Counted from the stretch's first letter, positions 1 to 6,737 are shown. The stretch: DNA of 10,620 nt from a bacterium (GCA_003230535.1 QIEW01000019.1:1-10620), one strand, 5' to 3'. The notes: generated from the letters alone by a model not told the origin. Numbers and translations: made by a program.

Positions 1-10
1 TCCTTACCAC
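1..10 (-). CDS. Possible 5' end of a further minus-strand gene, cut by the window edge
   Basis: On the minus strand an AAGGAG sequence (positions 21-16) is followed after 5 bases by GTG (10-8), with GTA AGG next. This is the spacing of a Shine-Dalgarno site and start codon. It lies just downstream of the TlpA-like lipoprotein gene, so it could be the next gene of that transcript. Only three codons are inside the window, so no product can be named and the call rests on the ribosome-binding site alone. Confidence 0.3.
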
Positions 11-142
11 TTTCTCTCCTTTTTATTCCGGATAGCAAACCTCATCGAAAATGTTATGCTGATAGAGTTCTGTATATAAGGATACCAAAGGTGGCTGTGC
101 TTAGGGAATACAATCTATATATCCCCCCATCTTCGGGGTTAT

Positions 143-784
143 CTATGAGATGTGTAATTGATCTACGCTGTTTATCATAAAGTTGTTGTTTATTTGATTG
201 GTTTTCTTAAGGGGGGAAGTGGATTTTTTAGGGGCAGCGGGTTTTAAGAGCGGAATGACATCCTTTTCTATCACTGACTTATCTACATAACCGGGATATT
301 TTTTTTGGATTCTCCATTCTTGATCGATTAAGAAAGTGGTTGGGAGTCCCCGAAAGCCGCCGAAATTGCGGATTAGGTCCGAATTTCCAAACAACACCGA
401 ATAGTTTATAGGGTTCGTTTTTATAAAAGGCAACACCACGCTGGCGCCTTTTTTGTCCAGAGAAATTCCCACTATCCGGACACCTTTATCTTTATACTTT
501 TTATGGAGTTGGTTTAGTTGGGGTATTTCCAGACGGCAGTAGCCGCACCATGTGGCCCAAAAATTTACCACCGTAATCTTCCCCAAAAAACTTTTAGAGT
601 TTACCGGCTTCCCCTTTAAATCCGGCAATACAAAATCGGGAGCCTCGTTTTCCGATTTGGGAGGCGGAATGTATGGAGTGCGCGCTTCCTGAACAGGTTC
701 CTGGCCGTTACAGCTTGAGATTCCTGGTAGCAAGCAGAATAATAAAATCATAGTTACTGTCATCTGCCGAAACCGATGAGACAT
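143..784 (-). CDS. TlpA/ResA-like thioredoxin-fold lipoprotein
   Basis: This is an envelope thiol-disulfide oxidoreductase of the TlpA/ResA/AhpC-TSA type, which usually reduces disulfides in exported proteins such as apocytochromes c. The 213-residue product begins with a basic and hydrophobic signal peptide ending in the lipobox ISSC, so Cys25 should be lipidated. A thioredoxin fold covers about residues 48-182. The active site is WCGYC (Cys80 and Cys83) in the usual FWATWC context, and GLPTT supplies the cis-proline (Pro148). The start is well supported: GGAGGAA at 798-792 lies 7 bases before the ATG. After the fold there is a Lys/Ser/Asn-rich tail of about 30 residues that is not part of the family core and is probably disordered. 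No cytochrome biogenesis genes are in view, so the redox partner is unknown. Family assignment is firm; substrate is not. Confidence 0.93.
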   Translation of the reverse strand: MSHRFRQMTVTMILLFCLLPGISSCNGQEPVQEARTPYIPPPKSENEAPDFVLPDLKGKPVNSKSFLGKITVVNFWATWCGYCRLEIPQLNQLHKKYKDKGVRIVGISLDKKGASVVLPFIKTNPINYSVLFGNSDLIRNFGGFRGLPTTFLIDQEWRIQKKYPGYVDKSVIEKDVIPLLKPAAPKKSTSPLKKTNQINNNFMINSVDQLHIS

Positions 785-852
785 ATCTTAGTTCCTCCAT
801 TCTGGATGGCATTAAAGCCACACTCTTCAAAAAATCTTACCTGTCTAAGGTA

Positions 853-888
853 CTTGCAAAAGTCTAAGCTAGTTTTGCAAGAGGCTCA
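853..888. repeat. Solo terminal fragment of the TTGCAAAA-type palindromic element
   Basis: CTTGCAAAA (853-861) and TTTTGCAAG (873-881) form a perfect 9-bp stem around an 11-base loop, followed by GAGGCTCA. The reverse complement of about 863-888 matches the left end of the element at 3832-3967 at 25 of 26 positions. It therefore looks like a footprint or internally deleted copy of that element. It lies about 70 bases upstream of the lipoprotein start. Confidence 0.7.
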
Positions 889-925
889 TCTGGAAAAGGA
901 TAGTATTATGCTTGACTGATATAAG

Positions 926-1057
926 ATGGTTTCGTATAAAGTCGTCATTCCCGCGAAAGCGGGAATCCATCCTGATCTTAACTATCTTAAAATACTGGAT
1001 TCCCGTTTGCACGGGAATGACAAGAATGTGTATTTTCTGACTTTTTACGAAACCACC
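926..1057 (+). mobile_element. MITE-like palindromic element, copy 1
   Basis: The ends TGGTTTCGTATAAAGTC (927-943) and GACTTTTTACGAAACCA (1039-1055) are inverted repeats with one mismatch. Inside are two hairpins: ATTCCCGC-gaaa-GCGGGAAT (947-966) and ATTCCCGT-ttgc-ACGGGAAT (999-1018). ATATAAG occurs directly on both sides (919-925 and 1058-1064), which would fit a 7-bp target duplication. A second copy in opposite orientation lies at 9190-9313. It has no coding capacity, so movement would need a transposase in trans. The rest of the gap, 1065-1142, shows nothing I recognise. Confidence 0.75.
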
Positions 1058-1142
1058 ATATAAGCCCTAACCAAGGAGCAGGCCACTTTTGCTGTTGTAC
1101 CAAATTTCTTTCAGGCAGCTACATTTATGACGTTATATAAAC

Positions 1143-2357
1143 TCAGTGTGAGCTTGGCATAACCCCCCTGCGTCGATGATCCTTACCAGCTTCGCCGGAT
1201 GACGTAAGGGCATATTTTGTTCCCAGGGGCCCGATTAACTCATTGACGGTAACCGCGGCAAGTATGATGGCGTTTATCAGCGATCCATACTGGGGAAAAC
1301 GGCTCTGAACCGCCAACACCAACGCGATAGCCACTCCGGCTTGGGATAACATGGCAAATCCCAAGTATTTCTTTACCACAACTTCGGCAGTGGAAACTTT
1401 AGCCCCTAAAAAGGCGCCCCCCACCTTTCCCACCGCTCGCGAGAGGATATATGCCATTGTTAAGCCAAAGTAATTTAACAGCAACTTCAGGTTTAGGCTG
1501 GCTCCGGCTAAAGTGAAAAATATTATAAACACGGGAAGCTCTATATCTTCTAATACATGGAAAATGCTGCCGCGGGGATTAAAATTAGCAATTACTATCC
1601 CGCTGGACATATTAAGCAGCAACGCCGAGAGACCGATATATTCCCCCAATTCTCCCGTCAGAAAGGTTATGCCGATTAGTATGATGACGATCTCATGCCG
1701 GTTACGATTATGTTTAATTAACCGCAGAATGACAAATCCAATCAGCCCTCCGATTAACATCGAACCCAATATTTCCCATATCGGAACCAAAAAGAGGGAT
1801 AAGTCGTTGCTCCCTTTAATTAAAATGTTAACTATAGCTGAGGCCACCCCAAATATCATTAAGCAGGCCGCATCATCCATGCCTACCACCGCCAGCAGCG
1901 TCTCAGTCAGCGGCCCCTTGGCGCGCAATTCCGAGATTACAACCACCGGCGAGGCGGGAGCTGTCGCCGAGGCAATCGCTCCCAACAGAATGGATATCTC
2001 CCAGGAAGCGGATAAGATAAACCTGAGGGTTAATAATACCGCTAAGAAGGCCCCGGCTACCTGGACGAGGGTAATCACCACCACGCTCCGGCCAATCGCT
2101 CTTAACCTGTCGAGCTGCATACCACCGCCGATTATCAGCGCCACAATGCTTAACCCCAACACCTCGATAAACCGGTACTGTTCTAAATGGTCGGAGTGGA
2201 TGAGACCGAAATGGCCCAGTAGAATACCGGCCAATAGATAGCCTGCTACAGCCGGCATTTTTATCCTGTTTACCAGTTTTCCGCCGAAAAACCCTCCTAA
2301 AAGTAATACCGCCAGAGCAACTACATCATTGTCAAATATGCTAAATACAGCATTCAT
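1143..2357 (-). CDS. CPA2-family cation:proton antiporter (first of a tandem pair)
   Basis: This is an inner-membrane sodium (or potassium)/proton exchanger of the CPA2/Kef-NapA type, 404 residues and almost wholly hydrophobic with about 12 predicted segments. The broken-helix motif SATAPASP is at residues 130-137. The ion-binding Asp pair is at 161-162 (GMDDAACL); DD, rather than ND, is typical of electrogenic exchangers. The basic SRAVGKVGGA segment carries Arg307 and Lys311. The protein ends soon after the last helix with no RCK/TrkA-N or universal-stress domain, so it is the membrane unit alone. It is clearly paralogous to the product of 2619-3800, which would be transcribed ahead of it 261 bases away. 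The ATG has no visible Shine-Dalgarno sequence, and a hairpin repeat begins 6 bases upstream of it. An upstream in-frame stop excludes a longer ATG, GTG or TTG start. Ion preference cannot be read from sequence. Confidence 0.9.
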   Translation of the reverse strand: MNAVFSIFDNDVVALAVLLLGGFFGGKLVNRIKMPAVAGYLLAGILLGHFGLIHSDHLEQYRFIEVLGLSIVALIIGGGMQLDRLRAIGRSVVVITLVQVAGAFLAVLLTLRFILSASWEISILLGAIASATAPASPVVVISELRAKGPLTETLLAVVGMDDAACLMIFGVASAIVNILIKGSNDLSLFLVPIWEILGSMLIGGLIGFVILRLIKHNRNRHEIVIILIGITFLTGELGEYIGLSALLLNMSSGIVIANFNPRGSIFHVLEDIELPVFIIFFTLAGASLNLKLLLNYFGLTMAYILSRAVGKVGGAFLGAKVSTAEVVVKKYLGFAMLSQAGVAIALVLAVQSRFPQYGSLINAIILAAVTVNELIGPLGTKYALTSSGEAGKDHRRRGVMPSSH

Positions 2358-2363
2358 ATAGAA

Positions 2364-2521
2364 CTTAGCGCACCTTACGGTGCGGACTTTCAGACATACA
2401 AACTGTCATTTTGTGTAGTCAGGTCCTCAGACCTGACTGCGGTTTTTTTAGGTGGTGGCAGGTTCAGGAAACCTGCCACTCATTCAGCCTGTCGGGTTTG
2501 AGAACCAAGGCAGCACATAAA
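2364..2521 (+). repeat. Multi-hairpin intergenic repeat, copy H1 (long form)
   Basis: This matches 9052-9163 in the same orientation. It holds four inverted repeats in a row: CGCACC-ttac-GGTGCG (2369-2384); AGTCAGGTC-ctca-GACCTGACT (2417-2438); GTGGCAGGTT-cagga-AACCTGCCAC (2455-2479); and a partly decayed one around GGGTTTGAGAACC (2493-2505). The second hairpin is absent from the other copy. It fills most of the gap between the two antiporter genes and forms the 5' leader of the downstream one. A further perfect 13-base palindrome, AAGGAAATTCCTT, lies at 2552-2564. Confidence 0.8.
2417..2449 (+). terminator. Intrinsic-terminator-like hairpin with T7 tract on the plus strand
   Basis: A perfect 9-bp stem (AGTCAGGTC/GACCTGACT) with a CTCA tetraloop is followed after GCGG by seven T residues (2443-2449). 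This has the form of a rho-independent terminator for plus-strand transcription, but both neighbouring genes are on the minus strand. It could only stop antisense transcripts running toward the second antiporter gene, or be a chance result of the repeat's structure. Confidence 0.4.
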
Positions 2522-2618
2522 AAATTATCTGCTTGTTTTATTGGACATAAAAAGGAAATTCCTTGTATCTATACTATTAAATTAGGCAGAGTTAATGGGC
2601 AAGCGCCGGCAACTACAG

Positions 2619-3800
2619 CTATTTTATCTTGGCGTCTCCGGACTTGATCAGGGCGAACCTCGAACAGGGGGGACCAAGCAACTCATGGATAATAGTTGCC
2701 ACAATAACGGAAGTTAGTATAAATCCCCCAACTTCAGGGAACTCGGCTTTGGCAATCATGGAAACGCCCAGAGCCACTCCCGCCTGCGGAATTAAAGCTA
2801 AGCCCAGATATTTTCTGATACTGACCACGGACGTTTCCGAGATCTGGGCCCCCAGATATGCGCCGCCTACTTTCCCTACCACTCGGGCGACCACAAATGC
2901 TGTTACCAACATTCCGGCTTTGCCGAGGAGGTCTATTTCTAAATTTGCTCCTATAATAACAAAAAAGATCAAGTAGAGTAGGGTATCAACTCTTCTTAGC
3001 GCTCCAAAAATCCTGGGGCCGGACTTGCCGAAGTTATTCAGCACGGTTCCCATAGCCATGCAAGCCAACAGCAGCGAAACATGAAGCTGATCTGATAATG
3101 TTACAATAATCAGAATAAACCCCAAGGTATAAATCAGGGTATCATCTTCTTTTTTAAGCATGAATTTCGAAAACTTAATACAGGCGATGGCGGTAGCCCC
3201 GCCGATTACAAAGGCCCCTAAAATTTCATAAACCGCCTTACCTAAAATACTGAAAATATGAATATTAGCGCTGTGAGTATAGAGCGCCTTGGAGATAACT
3301 AATGTAAAGGCAAATATTATCAGACACCAAGCGTCATCTACAGCCACCACCCCCAACAATACTTCGGTAAATGTCCCCTTGGCTTTTAGTTCCCGGATAA
3401 TGGCCATTGTGGCCGCCGGTGCAGTAGCCGAAGCAATTGCCCCGAATAACAGAGCTAGATAAAACGGTTGCTTAAGAATAAATAAGAATGTTAATGTGAC
3501 TAATATCCAGGCGCCGGCCGCTTCCAGCACCGAAATCCACACTACCACCTTCCCCAATCTTTTAAGGAATTTCCAGGAGAAGCCTTCTCCCAGACTGAAA
3601 GCTACTATTCCCAAAACAAAATTGCTGATGGTCCCTGAGGCGAGCAAAAGCCCGCGGACAGTAAGATTCAAAAAATGCGGGCCTATCAGGATCCCGAATA
3701 AAATATAGGCAGTGACTGAAGGTAATTTTAAAACCCCTATCAGTTTAGACGCCAATAATCCACCAATCAAAATAACAGCCAGACTGAATAATATTTCCAT
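2619..3800 (-). CDS. CPA2-family cation:proton antiporter (second of a tandem pair)
   Basis: This 393-residue polytopic inner-membrane protein belongs to the same Na+(K+)/H+ exchanger family as its neighbour. SATAPAAT is at residues 124-131, the Asp pair is at 155-156 (AVDDAWCL) and Arg306/Lys310 lie in ARVVGKVGGA. There is no cytoplasmic regulatory domain. Compared with its paralogue the broken-helix motif reads APAAT instead of APASP, so ion or pH response may differ. The ATG at 3800 is the longest start allowed, because an in-frame TAA lies just upstream. The best Shine-Dalgarno match (AAAGGAG, 3827-3821) is 20 bases away, which is unusually far. A palindromic mobile-type element ends about 31 bases before the start. 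Transcription probably continues toward the other antiporter gene. Family assignment is firm; ion specificity is unknown. Confidence 0.9.
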   Translation of the reverse strand: MEILFSLAVILIGGLLASKLIGVLKLPSVTAYILFGILIGPHFLNLTVRGLLLASGTISNFVLGIVAFSLGEGFSWKFLKRLGKVVVWISVLEAAGAWILVTLTFLFILKQPFYLALLFGAIASATAPAATMAIIRELKAKGTFTEVLLGVVAVDDAWCLIIFAFTLVISKALYTHSANIHIFSILGKAVYEILGAFVIGGATAIACIKFSKFMLKKEDDTLIYTLGFILIIVTLSDQLHVSLLLACMAMGTVLNNFGKSGPRIFGALRRVDTLLYLIFFVIIGANLEIDLLGKAGMLVTAFVVARVVGKVGGAYLGAQISETSVVSIRKYLGLALIPQAGVALGVSMIAKAEFPEVGGFILTSVIVATIIHELLGPPCSRFALIKSGDAKIK

Positions 3801-3815
3801 TTTGTTTTATTGAGA

Positions 3816-3845
3816 ATTATCTCCTTTCATCTGAGCCTCTTGCAA
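3816..3845 (-). promoter_or_regulatory. Possible promoter for the second antiporter, with its -35 in the element's end
   Basis: On the minus strand TTGCAA (3845-3840, 4 of 6 to consensus) and GATAAT (3821-3816, 5 of 6) are 18 bases apart. The -35 sequence lies inside the terminal repeat of the element at 3832-3967. The predicted start would leave a leader of only about 9 bases without the Shine-Dalgarno sequence, which counts against it. Confidence 0.25.
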
Positions 3846-3967
3846 AACCAGCTTAGATTGTCCCCTCCCGTGAAAACGGAAATCCATAAGTTGCTGATGC
3901 CTACACAATCTGGATTCCCGATAAAAGCGCTCGGGAATGACATTTTCAGATTTTTGCAAACGCCTCA
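3832..3967. mobile_element. MITE-like palindromic element with TTGCAAAA-type ends
   Basis: The ends TGAGCCTCTTGCAAAA (3832-3847) and TTTTGCAAACGCCTCA (3952-3967) are imperfect inverted repeats (13 of 16). The interior has the same hairpin type as the elements at 926-1057 and 9190-9313: a decayed TCCCGT-gaaa-ACGGAA stem, and ATTCCCGA...TCGGGAAT with a 9-base loop. At 136 bp it is close in length to the other family. It has no coding capacity and no convincing target duplication. It lies directly upstream of the second antiporter gene. Confidence 0.65.
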
Positions 3968-3982
3968 TCCTCTAGCAGTTAC

Positions 3983-4147
3983 CTAGCCGGATTATTCATA
4001 AATCCACGGCAAACATTAATGATGTTATTGAAATACAGCTAGTTATAAAATAACGGTCAAAAAACAAATTTTTCATGCAAATCACCGAAAACTCCCGCTA
4101 TGGAAGCGACCAACTCCGAGCGTGTTTATGATCCCGAATTATTCGGG
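3983..4147 (+). repeat. Long direct repeat, copy A (downstream of otsA)
   Basis: This aligns with 7004-7174 over its whole length, with roughly 20 differences plus a 6-base indel by my hand alignment. The stretches TAACGGTCAAAAAACAAA and CCGAAAACTCCCGC (running on through TATGGAAGCGACCA) are unchanged. It ends in the perfect palindrome CCCGAATTATTCGGG (4133-4147). The copies lie just outside the mscS-type/otsA operon in the same orientation, about 3.02 kb apart. I find no reading frame in it and cannot tell whether it is a mobile element, a structured RNA or a recombination footprint. Confidence 0.85.
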
Positions 4148-4198
4148 CATAAAAGTAAAGTAGTCGAGGATACCCTCTGACCCGACTACCATTTTATG
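4148..4198 (-). terminator. Probable hairpin terminator of the mscS-type/otsA operon
   Basis: CATAAAA (4148-4154) pairs with TTTTATG (4192-4198), and GTAGTCG (4160-4166) with CGACTAC (4183-4189), giving a two-part stem of 14 pairs. On the minus strand it begins about 20 bases after the otsA stop and its 3' side runs into TTTACTTTTATG. The T-run is interrupted, so efficiency is uncertain. It directly adjoins the palindrome closing repeat copy A. Confidence 0.45.
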
Positions 4199-4218
4199 TC
4201 CTCAAAGTATGAAGTGAG

Positions 4219-5703
4219 TTAGTTATCTACCTCCTTAAATTCAAACTTAAGGAGTTCCGACATAATTCTTACCGCCCAGCGATAAATATTATCTTCTTTA
4301 ATCTCTTTACGGGATTTCTGCATCCGTTTCTGCTTCTCCTCTAAGGGCATCTCGCAAGCTGTTTTTATGGTTTCGGCAAAATCGTCAATCGCATAAGGAT
4401 TAATTGTGAGAGCGCCGTCCAGTTGCCGCGCTGCGCCTGTAAACTGGCTCAGAATTAGCACTCCATCCTCATCAAACCTGGACGAGACAAACTCTTTTGC
4501 CACTAAATTCATGCCGTCATGAAGAGAGCTTACGATAAACATGTCAGCTAAGCAATGAAAAGCGGCTGTAGTGGCTGGATGCAGAAGTCCCTTATGGAGG
4601 ATTATGGGGACCCAGCGTCCCTTTTTGAACTTATAATTTATCTCCACTGTCAGCCGGTAGATTTCATCATTTAAGTCCTTGTAACGCTGGATATGGATCC
4701 GGCTCAGAACCCCTAACTGAATAAACTTAAACCGGCCTTGATACTCAGGATATTTTTCCAGGAACCGGCCCACCGCTCGCAGACGCTCGGGAATCCCTTT
4801 TGTATAATCAATACGATCCAAACCCAGAGCTATAATCTGTCCGGCAAGTCCTAATTCTTTCCGGAGACGCTTCATCTCCTGGGCTACTTTGGGCACCTGG
4901 GCTTCACTGTTAATTTTCTCAAAATCTACGCTAATAGGGAAGGGCCTTACTAAAGTGGACTTGCCGCCTCGGGTAATTTCCGACCGTTCATAATCTACCT
5001 TGGCCTCAATATGCTTCTTCACCGTATTAATAAAATTTTGACAGTGATGGAGAATATGAAAGCCGAGCAAATCATTTCCCAACATGCCGTCGAGGATCTC
5101 CTCTCCCCAGGGACAGATCCTGAACGCCTCCTCGTTCGGCCAGGGAATATGCCAGAATTGAGCGGTAATGCAATTGGGGTTACCTTCCTTGATCATGCGG
5201 GATAACAAAGCAAAATGATAGTCCTGGATAAATACGAACGCCTGACGGTCGCCGACCTCTTCCAGGACAGCATCGGCAAAACGCTGATTGACATGTTTGT
5301 AGGTCTCCCAGTCATCCTCTTTGAAAATGGGACGGGTATAAGAAACATGGCATAAGGGCCACAGGGCCTCGTTGGAAAACCCATAATAGTAGCCGTCTTC
5401 TTCTTCCTTGGTAAGCCATACCCGCTTCAGGGTATAGAGCTTTTTCCCGGGAGGCACCGCCACCCGCCCCTTCTTATCGGACATTTTACGGTCTGCATCA
5501 CCCGCTCCATGGGCAATCCAGATGCCGCCGCTGGCCTGCATCACCGGGTCCAACGCCACAGTAAGACCGCTCGCCGGAGTGATACACCTGACCCTATTCC
5601 CTTCATAGGTATGTATATAAGGCTCCCGGTTAGAGACTACCACAAACAGATAATCGGCTAATTTTTCTTCTACCAACTGATGTAGGGTCTCCCTAGTGAC
5701 CAT
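4219..5703 (-). CDS. otsA: GT20 trehalose-6-phosphate synthase (OtsA-type)
   Basis: This cytoplasmic enzyme of glycosyltransferase family 20 joins glucose from a nucleotide sugar to glucose-6-phosphate, giving trehalose-6-phosphate, the precursor of a compatible solute. Its 494 residues match family length. Visible landmarks are SNREPY (24-29), the glycine-rich donor loop SGGIWIAHGAGDAD (58-71), YKHVNQRFAD (135-144), IQDYHF (159-164), FWHIPWPN (183-190), LDRIDYTKGI (295-304, with phosphate-contacting Arg and Lys) and DGMNLVAKEF (396-405). The SD site GGAGGAGG (5718-5711) is 7 bases before the ATG. The A of the ATG is the last base of the upstream channel gene's TAA, so translation is probably coupled. 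No trehalose-6-phosphate phosphatase is in the window. The donor loop differs from the E. coli form, so the related glucosylglycerol-phosphate synthase activity is a real alternative. Confidence 0.9.
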   Translation of the reverse strand: MVTRETLHQLVEEKLADYLFVVVSNREPYIHTYEGNRVRCITPASGLTVALDPVMQASGGIWIAHGAGDADRKMSDKKGRVAVPPGKKLYTLKRVWLTKEEEDGYYYGFSNEALWPLCHVSYTRPIFKEDDWETYKHVNQRFADAVLEEVGDRQAFVFIQDYHFALLSRMIKEGNPNCITAQFWHIPWPNEEAFRICPWGEEILDGMLGNDLLGFHILHHCQNFINTVKKHIEAKVDYERSEITRGGKSTLVRPFPISVDFEKINSEAQVPKVAQEMKRLRKELGLAGQIIALGLDRIDYTKGIPERLRAVGRFLEKYPEYQGRFKFIQLGVLSRIHIQRYKDLNDEIYRLTVEINYKFKKGRWVPIILHKGLLHPATTAAFHCLADMFIVSSLHDGMNLVAKEFVSSRFDEDGVLILSQFTGAARQLDGALTINPYAIDDFAETIKTACEMPLEEKQKRMQKSRKEIKEDNIYRWAVRIMSELLKFEFKEVDN

Positions 5704-6731
5704 TACTCGCCCTCCTCCCCCCGATATATGGTTCGAATAGGGAAGGGAATCACAATTCCTTCTCTATTATATCGTTCATGCAAACGCTTGATAAACTCAT
5801 GCTTAACCAAATACTGGTCAACAAACTTCTTGGCCCTTAAGATGACCGTAAAGTCAATGCTGGAGTCATTGAAAGTATGATACCGGATGAATGGTTCAAA
5901 TTCAGGAACTCCTCCGGAAACAGTGCGCATCACGTCTGATCCAACCTCTACCGTCACCCGCTCCACGTTTTTAAGATCACTGTCATAGTCAACCCCTACC
6001 TGCACCAATACCGCCATCTCGTTCTGAATTAGATCATAGTTGGTAACAATCGCGGTGGCCAGCTTGGTATTGGGCACCACAATTATGTTATTGGGCAAGT
6101 TCCTGATAGTGGTGGTACGCCAATTCATATCGGTTACATATCCTTCTTCTCCGGATTCCAACTTCATATAATCCCCTATCCTCACCTGCTTGTTGAGCGC
6201 AACATAAAAACCGGAAAACAGGTTAGACAAGGTATCCTGGAGCGCTAACGCCACCGCCAATCCGCCAATCCCCAGCGCAGTCAATAGCGGAGCGATGGAG
6301 ATCCCCAAACTATGCAGCAGAATCAAGACGCCTAGGCCCCAGATTAGAGCCCGAATGATATTCCTGGTCAAAGAGGTTGCCGGTAGAACAGCTTTTTCGC
6401 CGCGGGAGTACCGGCTAACCAGATTGGAGGCTATATCGTCCGCTACTAGGGTAACCGCAGCCACGCCCAAAGCCAATAAAACCCGGCCGGCTATGTCTAC
6501 CACCGACTGCGGCAGCAGGGATGCCTCCAGGGCCACATAAATCCCCACCATCATGGACAAGAGAAGAAACGGTCTTTCGGTGGACTGGATGATCGCTTCA
6601 TCGCCTTTCCACTCAGTTTTTTCCGCCCAAGCGAATAACCGACGATAAAGCGCCTTCCTAAGCAGAACCCCGCCCGCCAGAAAAACTAATACAATACCGG
6701 CTGGTAAGATTAGGCCGGCCAACCAATCCAA
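5703..6731 (-). CDS. MscS-family mechanosensitive ion channel
   Basis: This is an inner-membrane channel that opens under membrane tension and releases solutes during hypo-osmotic shock. Its 342 residues begin with hydrophobic segments at about 9-29, 53-73, 83-104 and 124-144. The pore-lining helix follows, with GIGGLAVALALQDTLSN (154-170) and the gate-to-beta-domain link FSGFYVALNKQVRIGDYM. The beta-domain holds VVPNTKLATAIVTNY (218-232), and the end has the family motif IPFPIRTIY (328-336). The start is TTG, chosen because AGGAG (6743-6739) lies exactly 7 bases upstream and no ATG fits the conserved N-terminal segment better. It is the first gene of a two-gene operon with otsA, sharing one base at stop and start. 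Pairing a solute-release channel with a solute-synthesis enzyme suggests joint control of turgor. Assignment is firm to family level. Confidence 0.92.
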   Translation of the reverse strand: MDWLAGLILPAGIVLVFLAGGVLLRKALYRRLFAWAEKTEWKGDEAIIQSTERPFLLLSMMVGIYVALEASLLPQSVVDIAGRVLLALGVAAVTLVADDIASNLVSRYSRGEKAVLPATSLTRNIIRALIWGLGVLILLHSLGISIAPLLTALGIGGLAVALALQDTLSNLFSGFYVALNKQVRIGDYMKLESGEEGYVTDMNWRTTTIRNLPNNIIVVPNTKLATAIVTNYDLIQNEMAVLVQVGVDYDSDLKNVERVTVEVGSDVMRTVSGGVPEFEPFIRYHTFNDSSIDFTVILRAKKFVDQYLVKHEFIKRLHERYNREGIVIPFPIRTIYRGEEGE

Positions 6732-6737
6732 GTAACG

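Noticed and set aside
74-89. A match between ATATAAGGATACC near the left edge and the reverse complement at about 10499-10511
   Set aside because: It is only about 12 of 13 bases, AT-rich, and has no matching flanks. It is too short to call a repeat.
1513-2241. A 242-codon plus-strand frame opposite the first antiporter gene
   Set aside because: It is antisense to a well-supported membrane protein gene. Its composition is what antisense of hydrophobic codons gives.
2317-2390. A possible 10-codon upstream frame (ATG TCT GAA ...) ending 12 bases before the first antiporter's start
   Set aside because: It lies within the hairpin repeat on the minus strand, has no ribosome-binding site, and a short frame of this size is expected by chance.
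2411-2647. A 78-codon plus-strand reading frame between the antiporter genes
   Set aside because: It consists of repeat H1 hairpins plus antisense of the antiporter 3' end, with no ribosome-binding site.
3832-3967. CRISPR-like arrangement of short repeats
   Set aside because: The repeated units are inverted hairpins of mobile-type elements, not regularly spaced direct repeats with unique spacers. No cas gene is present.
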